Positions 1 to 5,519 of a DNA stretch of 9,030 nt are shown one piece after another; position 1 is the first letter of the stretch; each line of letters opens with the position of its first letter. The notes beneath the pieces are model-generated. The model had not been told where the DNA came from. It worked only from the letters and a program-made list of their open reading frames with translations, and did not search any database. Origin of the DNA: Promethearchaeota archaeon (lineage in GTDB: Archaea > Asgardarchaeota > Lokiarchaeia > Sigynarchaeales > SOKP01); the NCBI GenBank assembly GCA_004524515.1, contig SDNV01000107.1:1-9030 (forward strand). The letters run 5' to 3'. The position numbers were made by a program, and so were the translations under genes.

Positions 1-1
1 T

Positions 2-118
2 TCTATACCAAAAGAAATCCCTAAACAAAGAACCACGAAATATTGTCCTATGTGTGGTGAAAAAATTCCCCTTGAGGCCCAGTTTTGCTCTTACTGCGGG
101 AATAAAATCTTAGAGTAA
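2..118 (+). CDS. C-terminal zinc-ribbon of a truncated protein (5' end outside window)
   Basis: Reading frame 2 is open from the window edge to a TAA at 116-118. It encodes the last 38 residues of a longer protein. The tail contains CPMC (codons at 47-58) followed ten residues later by CSYC and then GNKI, the pattern of a short double-knuckle zinc ribbon that binds one zinc ion through four cysteines. Such ribbons sit at the ends of many archaeal proteins and mediate protein or nucleic-acid contacts, so the rest of the protein decides its function and cannot be seen here. A stretch rich in Lys, Arg and Pro precedes the ribbon and is probably a flexible linker. An 11-T run follows 12 bases after the stop. 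Confidence 0.85.
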   Translation, partial: SIPKEIPKQRTTKYCPMCGEKIPLEAQFCSYCGNKILE

Positions 119-130
119 TTTTATTATATC

Positions 131-141
131 TTTTTTTTTTT
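131..141 (+). terminator. Poly-T terminator after the zinc-ribbon gene
   Basis: An uninterrupted run of 11 T lies 12 bases after the zinc-ribbon stop codon, and a second run of six T follows at 151-156. No stem-loop precedes it. This is the usual form of an archaeal intrinsic terminator. Confidence 0.7.
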
Positions 142-196
142 ACTGAATTCTTTTTTGGATTTTAGAAATTAATGCCATTCAGGCAGATTTCAATAA

Positions 197-220
197 TTTA
201 TAAAGAATAGGCATATAAAG
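197..220 (+). promoter_or_regulatory. TATA-box region for the DUF1761 gene
   Basis: Two TATA-like boxes lie in tandem, TTTATAAAG at 197-205 and ATATAAAG at 213-220. With the usual archaeal spacing of about 25 bases the start of transcription would fall near 225-245, leaving a leader of roughly 30-50 bases. Which box is used cannot be told from the sequence. Confidence 0.45.
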
Positions 221-276
221 GTAAAGTAAATTCATTTCCTCAATCATTTTTTTTATAAAATCGAATGGTGAAAAAT

Positions 277-672
277 ATGATAAATATTTGGGCAATATTA
301 GTCATAACTGTTATTTATTTCATTTTAGGTGGTCTGTGGTTTACTCCCTTTCTTTTCGGTAAAGCGTGGGCTAAGGCTTTAAATTTCAATCTGGATGAAC
401 GAAACCCAAAACCTAAACATTTCATCAGTGCCTTAATTGCAAATTTCATCACTACCCTCTTTCTAGCTTTACTTTTAGAATTAATAGGTTTCTATGATTT
501 ATTGATCGCTTTAATAGTAGCAGTGATTATAGGGATTGGGTTTGTGTTACCAATCGGCCTGATTGATGTAATATTTGAAGAAAAAAATTTTAAAGCATAT
601 TTAATCGATGCTGGATACCATATTGTAGGGATTATAATCGCGGGATTGATCTTAGGAGCATGGCAAATCTAA
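277..672 (+). CDS. DUF1761 family small integral membrane protein
   Basis: This 131-residue protein is almost wholly membrane embedded, with four predicted helices at about residues 3-23, 47-68, 73-95 and 110-130. The N-terminus (NIWAILV followed by GGLWFTPFLFGKAW) matches the signature of DUF1761, a family of about 130-140 residues in bacteria and archaea whose function is unknown. Length and helix count fit the family. An in-frame ATG exists at 265, but the ATG at 277 is preferred: GGTGA at 267-271 lies five bases ahead of it, the same Shine-Dalgarno form as in neighbouring genes, and the protein then begins M-I-N-I-W as family members do. It appears monocistronic, converging on the minus-strand SRPBCC gene. 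Confidence 0.8.
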   Translation: MINIWAILVITVIYFILGGLWFTPFLFGKAWAKALNFNLDERNPKPKHFISALIANFITTLFLALLLELIGFYDLLIALIVAVIIGIGFVLPIGLIDVIFEEKNFKAYLIDAGYHIVGIIIAGLILGAWQI

Positions 673-716
673 ATTTAAGCCTTATTAATGAATATTCTTT
701 CAAAAAAGAGTTAAAT

Positions 717-725
717 AAAAAAAAA
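717..725 (-). terminator. Poly-T terminator for the minus-strand SRPBCC gene
   Basis: A run of nine A on the plus strand reads as nine T on the minus strand, about 31 bases past the minus-strand stop codon. It sits in the 83-base gap between two convergent genes. The T6 at 743-748 could serve the plus-strand gene in the same way. Confidence 0.5.
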
Positions 726-755
726 TATTAAGAAAAGTTGAATTTTTTAAATTCC

Positions 756-1172
756 TTATTTTTTCTTATAATTATCAGGACTTCCTCCGCCGTCTAAATA
801 TTCTGCGTACTTTTTTAAACCATTTAGAAGTACTTCTCCTGCTTTTAGGAGCATTTTCTCTTTACTTGCGTCATCGAATTCTGCCCAGAGAGTTGCCTCA
901 GTTTGATTTCCTTTAGGTGTTAAAAAATACCCCATTTTTTTAAATACTCCTCCCTCTATATCATAAGAAATACTCTTATTTGGGACCGTTTCAGTACGAG
1001 TGGACGTAAAATCTCCAACAGTAGATTTAACCAGCCCCTTTTTTTTAGGCTCAATGATTTCAACATCTTTTACGGTTATATTCCATATGGGGAATTTTTC
1101 AGGCTCATCTAAAATATCATAAACTCTCTTTGGTGATGAATTTATCTCTACCTTACTCTCAATATGTACCAT
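756..1172 (-). CDS. SRPBCC (START/Bet v1-like) ligand-binding family protein
   Basis: The protein has 138 residues from the ATG at 1172. The opening beta strand and helix, VEINSSPKRVYDILDEPEKFPIWN (residues 8-31 in part), is the classic start of the polyketide cyclase/START-like superfamily: a strand, then Sx(P)xxVYDIL, then a Pro/Trp turn. The middle forms a run of beta strands (TSTRTETV, SISYDIEGG, EATLWAEFD), and a long C-terminal helix (KEKMLLKAGEVLLNGLKKY, about 98-118) closes the hydrophobic cavity. The tail GGGSPDNYKKK is polar. SRPBCC proteins bind or modify lipids, steroids or polyketide-like ligands; the ligand here is unknown. The frame is open up to a more distal ATG at 1277, but the extra 35 residues look non-coding, and 1172 places the strand correctly and has GTGAT just upstream. 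Confidence 0.8.
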   Translation of the reverse strand: MVHIESKVEINSSPKRVYDILDEPEKFPIWNITVKDVEIIEPKKKGLVKSTVGDFTSTRTETVPNKSISYDIEGGVFKKMGYFLTPKGNQTEATLWAEFDDASKEKMLLKAGEVLLNGLKKYAEYLDGGGSPDNYKKK

Positions 1173-1215
1173 ATCTATCACGATTAGATTTCTAAAATTA
1201 AATAGATCCACATTG

Positions 1216-1227
1216 CTTAAATAAATT
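1216..1227 (-). promoter_or_regulatory. Possible TATA box for the SRPBCC gene
   Basis: Read on the minus strand, AATTTATTTAAG lies about 45-55 bases ahead of the ATG at 1172, a good distance for a TATA box with a 20-base leader. The region is AT-rich in general, so the match is only suggestive. Confidence 0.3.
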
Positions 1228-1276
1228 GTTGTCAAAAAAGTATGGATAATGTAGATTTTACAAAATTGTAAACACA

Positions 1277-1288
1277 TTTATATATTTA
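1277..1288 (+). promoter_or_regulatory. TATA box for the 99-aa protein gene
   Basis: TTTATATATTTA lies about 60-70 bases ahead of the TTG start at 1349, predicting a transcription start near 1308-1313. The box is nearly symmetric, so it could also fire towards the divergent SRPBCC gene. Confidence 0.5.
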
Positions 1289-1348
1289 AATGACTTATTT
1301 TCAAATTGAAATCTAATTGTTAACAAATCTTAAAAAGGTGAAATTCAA

Positions 1349-1648
1349 TTGGCGTATATATTATTACAAATGAAGACTCCCGCTACTGAGGTCATCAACC
1401 AAGGGGAGATTTTTTCTACCGGTAAATTACCGAAATTACCGGATTTCGTCAAACGAACCCATACTTTTGTTTATATCGATGATATGGTGCAGAGTTTATC
1501 ACTTTACCAGGTTCCTGACGACAAGTTATTTGAAGGTATGAAAGCTCTAAATCAAAGATGTACAGGATATTTCGGAATTCAAGGGGTTAGCTTTAAAGTG
1601 AATCCCTTGATGGAAATAAAAGATGCTCTTAGTCTCGTGGGGCTATAA
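1349..1648 (+). CDS. Small alpha/beta protein, ferredoxin-like fold type, function unknown
   Basis: A 99-residue soluble protein. It starts at TTG 1349, supported by GGTGA at 1337-1341 with a seven-base spacer; no better start is available. The pattern is an N-terminal strand (AYILLQMKT), a helix with a Pro-rich turn (KLPKLPDFVKR), strands around HTFVYID and SLSLYQV, a helix after PDDKLFEGMKAL, and a closing strand GVSFKVNPLM followed by a short helix DALSLVGL. This resembles a dimeric alpha/beta-barrel (DUF3303-like) fold. I recall similar small archaeal proteins ending in PLM...DALxLxGL, but I cannot assign a Pfam family with certainty. It is a single-gene unit with its own TATA box and T10 terminator. 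No catalytic residues stand out. Confidence 0.75.
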   Translation: MAYILLQMKTPATEVINQGEIFSTGKLPKLPDFVKRTHTFVYIDDMVQSLSLYQVPDDKLFEGMKALNQRCTGYFGIQGVSFKVNPLMEIKDALSLVGL

Positions 1649-1683
1649 AAAACCCTTTATTCAAAACTAAATTCTTAAATCTC

Positions 1684-1693
1684 TTTTTTTTTT
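1684..1693 (+). terminator. Poly-T terminator after the 99-aa protein gene
   Basis: A run of ten T begins 36 bases after the stop codon at 1648, with no hairpin. It separates this gene from the promoter of the next. Confidence 0.65.
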
Positions 1694-1735
1694 CATTTAA
1701 ATTATCGGACATAATTAGGACACTCATGTAAAGTT

Positions 1736-1760
1736 TTAAATAACCTAATATCATATATAC
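1736..1760 (+). promoter_or_regulatory. Promoter element (AACCTA plus TATATAC) ahead of the 110-aa gene
   Basis: TTAAATAACCTA is followed after six bases by the TATA box TATATAC (1754-1760). Transcription would begin near 1783-1787, about 25-30 bases before the GTG start at 1812. The same 25-base arrangement recurs at 6990-7014 with three mismatches, ahead of the Cdc48 N-domain gene. The AACCTA part lies too far upstream to be an ordinary BRE and may be a regulator site. Confidence 0.55.
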
Positions 1761-1811
1761 CTAGTATCAAAGGCGAAAAATTTTCATACTAATAAAGAGA
1801 GATGGAAAAAA

Positions 1812-2144
1812 GTGGCTGAAACTTTTTCAGAGGGGAAGCCTCCCAGGAAACCCTATGAATATGGAAATTTGGTAATTTGTAAAGAAGATTTCTATGACTA
1901 TAAAAATTTCCTCGTAAACACACCGGAAACATATAATGAGAATTTGACATACCGGCTTTTTAAGGAATTTGGTGTAGATGATACTTTTATCGAATTTCAT
2001 AACCAGTCGTCCAATCGTCTCAGGGAATTAATCAAAAAAGGCCGGGAAAAGATGGCGTTTTCAGAATTTATCCAATCATTTCCCTCCTGCTTACCCAATA
2101 GAACGTATCTCAGAAATTTATTCAAGTCCTTTAAGAAATTCTAG
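1812..2144 (+). CDS. Hypothetical protein, 110 aa, no recognised family
   Basis: I do not recognise this protein. It starts at GTG 1812; a weak GAGAGATGG purine stretch at 1797-1805 could act as ribosome site, and no other in-frame start lies between it and the promoter. It is soluble, with no signal peptide or membrane helix. The N-terminus is polar with a basic Pro-rich patch (GKPPRKP), the middle is rich in Phe/Tyr and Asn, and the C-terminus forms probable helices (NRLRELIKKGREKM and RTYLRNLFKSFKKF) with strong positive charge, which would suit nucleic-acid or acidic-partner binding, though this is inference. There are two Cys, at about residues 23 and 93, too far apart for a knuckle. The codon use resembles the neighbours, and the promoter is well formed, which supports a real gene. 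Confidence 0.65.
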   Translation: MAETFSEGKPPRKPYEYGNLVICKEDFYDYKNFLVNTPETYNENLTYRLFKEFGVDDTFIEFHNQSSNRLRELIKKGREKMAFSEFIQSFPSCLPNRTYLRNLFKSFKKF

Positions 2145-2328
2145 TCGGGTCCGTTCAGAAAAAACTCTCCCTCAAAGATAAAAAATGTTTAATAAATAAA
2201 ACTTAGAGGGGGTAGAGGTATTCACTCCAGATATACTGAAGAGTAGTATTCATTTAAATTCTTTAAATTTAAAAATGATTTTAAATTAGATGTAATAGTT
2301 TTGGAGTGGGTATAAACAGAGAATTAAT

Positions 2329-2604
2329 ATGCAGATAATCAATCATTTAGCAGAAATCTTATCAAAAAAGATTCAAATATCTGCAACAGCTTCAAGGGGA
2401 TTAATAAAATTAGCTATCAAGGATGAGATTGGTCCTTTTGTGCCTTTTAATCAAATAACCTTGAAGGATTACCAAGTAATTATTCGAAATTCTCTTAAAA
2501 AAAGGCTTCAGAGATTAAATGTGGAGAATTTTGAAGAAATTATCGAACTTTTAGTAAATGAGTTAATTACTCATCAATCCTTAGTATTAATGGAAAAAAT
2601 TTAA
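2329..2604 (+). CDS. Small helical protein (91 aa), operon partner of a 7TM protein
   Basis: A 91-residue soluble, mostly helical protein that I cannot place in a named family. It has two parts: an N-terminal segment with SARG-like sequence (ATASRGLIKLAIKDE, about 20-34) and a Pro-containing link (GPFVPFNQITLKDY), then two long amphipathic helices (about 46-63 and 66-90) ending in NELITHQSLVLMEKI. The regular leucine/isoleucine spacing suggests a helical bundle or a dimer. It starts at ATG 2329 with only a weak AGAGA site ahead. A TTTAAATTTAAAA stretch at 2262-2274 may be the promoter. The stop is 14 bases ahead of the seven-helix gene in the same direction, so the two are almost surely co-transcribed and may work together, for example as a soluble signalling partner of a receptor. 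That role is inference. Confidence 0.75.
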   Translation: MQIINHLAEILSKKIQISATASRGLIKLAIKDEIGPFVPFNQITLKDYQVIIRNSLKKRLQRLNVENFEEIIELLVNELITHQSLVLMEKI

Positions 2605-2618
2605 AGAGCGTAAAAATC

Positions 2619-3428
2619 ATGCTATTACAGACATTTGAGGTTATTCTTTTATCCATGCAAGTTGTATGGATAATCTTACAACTTATTGTAAGCGCTTTTC
2701 TTCTGGTTAAAATGTTTCAAACAAAACAATATAATTTACTTCCCTTAATCTTATTTTTCATCCTAAATAGCATCAGGATGATTATTTATGCCTTTACTCC
2801 ATATATAATTCTCTATTTAATTATAATTCAGATTCCCAATATTTTACTTCTCATTTTTATTAAGCTTACATTTTTTAGGAATAAAAAGAGTCCTTTCAAA
2901 TTCTTTTTGATCACATTGATTCTCGTGAGAAGTATAGATTTGTGGATCCGATTACAATATGGGATTACCATTCCAATGAGAGAACCATTAGATGAATCCT
3001 ATTTGATATATTATTATTCCATTCTGTTATCAATATCACTTTCCTTTTTGTTTTCTCATTTGTGGCTGGGAATTGTTTCTATTAAATATTATAAATCCTT
3101 AAAATCTATTAAGATTGAACCTTGGATTAAAAAAAGATATCAAATCATCGGAATAGCATCTATTATTTATGCTTTTAGTATATTCTTATATTATGTAATT
3201 CCTTATAATTTCATTCCCGGACAAGATTTGTTTAGCATTATATTTGTCGCTATTTTAACCTCATTTGTCGTTTTTTATTCTTCGGCTATGTTTATCGCCT
3301 GGGTCATGCCAACAAGATTAAAAACCTATTTTAATAAAGATTATCAGATTATAAGCGATAAGGAATTTGAAGAAAATGAATTATTGGAATTAATTAAAGA
3401 AGATCTTAAAAAAAATAGCCATAAATGA
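2619..3428 (+). CDS. Seven-helix integral membrane protein, function unknown
   Basis: This 269-residue protein has seven predicted transmembrane helices at about residues 8-31, 40-60, 63-85, 94-112, 130-155, 174-195 and 205-230. Basic loops (KMFQTK, FFRNKK, KYYKSLKSIK followed by EPWIKKRYQ, and PTRLKTYFNK) lie after helices 1, 3, 5 and 7. By the positive-inside rule this puts the N-terminus outside and the C-terminus in the cytoplasm, the topology of seven-helix receptors. A cytoplasmic tail of about 40 residues (233-269) is charged and helical (EFEENELLELIKEDLKK). The loop REPLDES between helices 4 and 5 is acidic and faces outside. There is no conserved retinal Lys in helix 7, so it is not an evident rhodopsin. 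It follows the 91-aa gene by 14 bases. No family can be named; a sensor or receptor role is only an inference from topology and pairing. Confidence 0.8.
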   Translation: MLLQTFEVILLSMQVVWIILQLIVSAFLLVKMFQTKQYNLLPLILFFILNSIRMIIYAFTPYIILYLIIIQIPNILLLIFIKLTFFRNKKSPFKFFLITLILVRSIDLWIRLQYGITIPMREPLDESYLIYYYSILLSISLSFLFSHLWLGIVSIKYYKSLKSIKIEPWIKKRYQIIGIASIIYAFSIFLYYVIPYNFIPGQDLFSIIFVAILTSFVVFYSSAMFIAWVMPTRLKTYFNKDYQIISDKEFEENELLELIKEDLKKNSHK

Positions 3429-3508
3429 TAATCCCATTTTTCCTCATGCTTTTTACTATTTAGACTTAGTTGTAATATCTTAGGGATTAGATATTTTATT
3501 AACCTAAG

Positions 3509-3518
3509 CTATAAATAG
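3509..3518 (+). promoter_or_regulatory. TATA box for the LRR protein gene
   Basis: CTATAAATAG is the best archaeal TATA match in the window. It predicts a transcription start near 3536-3542 and a leader of about 45-50 bases that carries a strong Shine-Dalgarno site, GGTGAGGA at 3573-3580, nine bases (counted from GGTGA) ahead of the ATG. Confidence 0.65.
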
Positions 3519-3586
3519 AGGTATGTTTAAAAGATATTAATCATAAAAATTTAACAAAATTATTTAATAATAGGTGAGGAATTAAA

Positions 3587-4444
3587 ATGGGTGCTGGATC
3601 TGTGAAGGTCCAAGGGAAAAAATTTAATGTCAAAAACGAACTTGGGATGTTAAGGTTAGAAATCTACAATATGAATATTAAAAATCTTTCGGAAGTTAAA
3701 GGGCTGGAAAAATTGAAGAATCTTGGTGCTTTAAACCTTTCAAACAACGAAATCTCTGAGCTTGATGGATTGGATGCTTTACCTAACCTTAAGCAGTTAT
3801 TCCTTAATAATAACAAGATTACCGAACTTAAAGGGTTGGATTCATTGACCAATGTTGATCGGATTTTTATGACTGGGAATCAGATCACCGAAATCAAAGG
3901 ACTGGATAAACTGAGTAATCTTCAATGGTTAGAGCTTAATAGAAACAAGATCACGGAACTTAAAGGATTAGAGAAGGTGACCGGCCTTATACAATTAGAG
4001 ATAGAAGAGAATGAAATCGCCGAAATCAAGGGTTTAGATACACTGACTAACCTACAAAAACTAGGTCTTAGAAGGAATCAAATAACGGAGATTAAAGGTT
4101 TGGATAAGTTAACCAATCTTCGGATGTTATTACTTGATCACAATAAAATTAAGGAGATTAAAGGCTTAGATACGCTGACTAATCTCGAGACGTTATATCT
4201 GAACAATAATGAGATTACCGAGATTAAAGGTTTAGATAAGCTAATCAAGCTCGAAACTTTATATCTGGATACGTGCCAAATCACAGATATCAAAGGCCTG
4301 GACAACCTTGAGAAACTCAAACTATTATTTCTTGGATTTAATCCCTTAAAAAAGAAAGAACAGGGATTTGCTGAGAATGTAGACGTTATGGGAGAGGAGC
4401 ATGTCAAAAATCTAATAAAATCTTATAAAGAATGGAAACCGTGA
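3587..4444 (+). CDS. SDS22-like leucine-rich repeat protein
   Basis: A 285-residue protein made almost wholly of leucine-rich repeats. After an N-terminal cap (residues 1-45, with one degenerate repeat at about 19-45), nine repeats of exactly 22 residues span 46-243 with the consensus LxxLxLxxNxITEIKGLDxLTN; a half repeat and a C-terminal cap (about 244-285, ending HVKNLIKSYKEWKP) close the solenoid. The 22-residue period and the IxxIxGLxxLxx half identify the SDS22-like class, which binds protein partners on its concave face. There is no signal peptide, membrane helix or catalytic domain, so it is a cytoplasmic scaffold or inhibitor-like module; the partner is unknown. The start is fixed by GGTGAGGA at 3573-3580. 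It is a single gene with its own TATA box and T-run. Such proteins are frequent in Asgard genomes, which is recalled knowledge. Confidence 0.93.
   Translation: MGAGSVKVQGKKFNVKNELGMLRLEIYNMNIKNLSEVKGLEKLKNLGALNLSNNEISELDGLDALPNLKQLFLNNNKITELKGLDSLTNVDRIFMTGNQITEIKGLDKLSNLQWLELNRNKITELKGLEKVTGLIQLEIEENEIAEIKGLDTLTNLQKLGLRRNQITEIKGLDKLTNLRMLLLDHNKIKEIKGLDTLTNLETLYLNNNEITEIKGLDKLIKLETLYLDTCQITDIKGLDNLEKLKLLFLGFNPLKKKEQGFAENVDVMGEEHVKNLIKSYKEWKP
3722..4315 (+). repeat. Nine in-frame 66-bp tandem repeats encoding LRR units
   Basis: Each unit codes for one 22-residue LRR. The protein consensus is kept much better than the DNA: codons such as gag/gaa, aaa/aag and the leucine codons vary between units, so most copies are old, with selection holding the protein. 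The segments ending in ATTAAAGG(T/C)TTAGATA are the most alike, in the later units (about 4087-4260). Confidence 0.85.
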
Positions 4445-4515
4445 AACTAGTTCTAAATTTTACGATATTTTAAAATCGGAGTAAATAATTTAATTTTTAT
4501 TAATATTATTCTCTA

Positions 4516-4522
4516 TTTTTTT
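4516..4522 (+). terminator. Poly-T terminator after the LRR gene
   Basis: A T7 run in a T-rich stretch lies about 70 bases past the LRR stop codon and before the next gene. It is a moderate match for an archaeal terminator. Confidence 0.4.
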
Positions 4523-4641
4523 CCTATTTTTAAACACTATAAAAAATATTAACTTAAATGATAGATAGAAATAATTTCAAAATGCTAGAAATAGATAATA
4601 AAATTAAATAAATTATTTAATTCATTTTAGGGCAAGATAAC

Positions 4642-4872
4642 TTGAAAGACCTCGATAAACTTGCAGTTGCTCGCAGATTAATCTTGAATGAGCTACTTTC
4701 GGAAATTAAAGATGAGTTTATTGATGATGAACGCCCATTTTTAAAAATTAGTTTTTTAAAGGGTTTGGTTCTCGATATAAGGTATAATAAATTTGAAGTA
4801 CTTCTTTTTATATTTCTGCAATTAATTTATATCTACAAACTCCCGCTTTATTGTTATGAACATTTAATTTAA
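4642..4872 (+). CDS. Short ORF, possible remnant of a TumE-like (DUF6516) protein
   Basis: A 76-residue ORF from TTG 4642, with a weak AGGG site at 4629-4632 and TATAAAAAATA at 4538-4548 as a possible promoter. The first part is normal looking: a helix (VARRLILNELLSEIKDEFID) then a strand pair FLKISFLKG and LVLDIRYNKFE. This strand pair resembles the start of the TumE-like (DUF6516) toxin fold, where FLKG...xIRYN is followed by a strand ending FDNxD, then a PHH motif. Here the remainder (VLLFIFLQLIYIYKLPLYCYEHLI) keeps the rough spacing but has lost the acidic and Asn residues, and the frame stops before any PHH segment. It may be a decayed or truncated copy, or just an unrelated small gene. 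The family link is from memory and weak. Confidence 0.4.
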   Translation: MKDLDKLAVARRLILNELLSEIKDEFIDDERPFLKISFLKGLVLDIRYNKFEVLLFIFLQLIYIYKLPLYCYEHLI

Positions 4873-5052
4873 TAAATTTAATTTCTTCTACAATCAGAAT
4901 ATATCTTAAAACTCTCTACAAATTTGTAAAGAAATTCGTCATTACATTGATTCTAAAAAATGAAGAAATTATTTTAACAAGATAAAAAGAATACATGTAA
5001 GCTTAAAAAAATCTTATATTTTATTAATGTTTATTTAAAACAATGTGGTTAA
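4873..5052. other. AT-rich gap with no visible gene
   Basis: About 180 bases of AT-rich sequence between the short ORF and the promoter of the HEPN gene. I see no open frame of useful length, no RNA gene and no strong hairpin. It could contain the decayed 3' end of the short ORF upstream. Confidence 0.5.
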
Positions 5053-5053
5053 A

Positions 5054-5061
5054 TTTATAAT
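5054..5061 (+). promoter_or_regulatory. TATA box for the HEPN/MNT operon
   Basis: TTTATAAT lies about 40 bases ahead of the HEPN start codon and predicts transcription from about 5081-5087. The leader would be 13-20 bases and contains no Shine-Dalgarno site. A second possible box, TTATACT, is at 5063-5069. Confidence 0.5.
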
Positions 5062-5068
5062 CTTATAC

Positions 5069-5090
5069 TCTATTCTAATCATAGAATAGA
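5069..5090. promoter_or_regulatory. Perfect 9-bp inverted repeat, candidate operator of the HEPN/MNT operon
   Basis: TCTATTCTA (5069-5077) and TAGAATAGA (5082-5090) are exact reverse complements separated by ATCA. The repeat sits between the TATA box and the ATG at 5100 and covers the predicted transcription start. This is the position of an autoregulatory operator in toxin-antitoxin operons. Which protein binds it is unknown; neither gene has a clear DNA-binding domain. Confidence 0.6.
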
Positions 5091-5099
5091 ATAATTATC

Positions 5100-5519
5100 A
5101 TGAAGCCAGAAGATCATATAAAACGATATAAACAAATGCGAAATACTCTTAATGAATTATTAGCAAAGCCAACTCAAGAACGTGACCATGCATCAATAGT
5201 AATTATCGCCCATTGGGCATCCTATCATTTAATATCGACGATTATTGATCAATTAGGAATTCCAGAACAATTTCAACATCGCAATCATCGAGGAATTAAA
5301 AAATCGTTGAAAGCCGCCCAAATTCAAGAAATTATTGGCAATGATGCTAATAAAATATTAAATTTATATAATTTGTTAGAAATGAATTTTTCAGCAAAAT
5401 TTCAATATGGTAGCATCGAAAGTGTTCCAGACTATAAAGAATTATCCAAAATTCTAAAAGATTTAGAAAATATCTGCAAAAACATAACAGAAAAGGTGCA
5501 AAAAGATATTGCAAAATGA
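5100..5519 (+). CDS. HEPN-domain protein (toxin-type partner of an MNT nucleotidyltransferase)
   Basis: A 139-residue all-helical protein. Its layout fits a HEPN domain: helix 1 (about 2-22), helix 2 starting ERDHASIVIIAHWASYHLISTIIDQLG (about 27-53), the link QHRNHRGIKKSL (59-70), helix 3 (about 72-96, NKILNLYNLLEMNF), and a final helix after SVPDYKEL (about 109-137). In HEPN proteins the segment between helices 2 and 3 carries a His-Arg-Gly-like turn, as here, and a DY motif follows. The usual RNase motif RX4-6H is not visible; R61-N62-H63 is the nearest candidate. The next gene encodes an MNT-type nucleotidyltransferase and overlaps it by 11 bases, which strongly supports the assignment. 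HEPN/MNT pairs act as toxin-antitoxin modules, where the MNT protein can AMPylate the HEPN toxin. The start ATG 5100 has no Shine-Dalgarno site. Confidence 0.72.
   Translation: MKPEDHIKRYKQMRNTLNELLAKPTQERDHASIVIIAHWASYHLISTIIDQLGIPEQFQHRNHRGIKKSLKAAQIQEIIGNDANKILNLYNLLEMNFSAKFQYGSIESVPDYKELSKILKDLENICKNITEKVQKDIAK

Noticed and set aside
1173..1277. N-terminal extension of the SRPBCC ORF by 35 residues to an ATG at 1277.
   Set aside because: The extension is not part of the fold, reads like translated intergenic DNA, and would overlap the TATA region of the divergent gene; the ATG at 1172 fits the family start.
1400..1860. Similar short motif in the 99-aa and 110-aa proteins (ExFSxGKxPxxP at residues about 20-31 and 3-14).
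   Set aside because: Only about a dozen residues agree and the flanking sequence and predicted folds differ, so homology between the two proteins is not supported.
2206..2260. Purine-rich stretch and repeated GTATTCA examined as a possible tRNA or repeat array.
   Set aside because: No cloverleaf arms, TTC-loop or acceptor pairing could be formed, and only two copies of a 7-base word are present.
2619..3428. Seven-helix protein as a microbial rhodopsin.
   Set aside because: The last helix (about 205-230) has no Lys for retinal attachment and none of the rhodopsin helix motifs is present.
4138..4407. Minus-strand open frame inside the LRR gene.
   Set aside because: It is the mirror of the repetitive LRR coding sequence, Ser/Leu-rich, with no ribosome site or family features.
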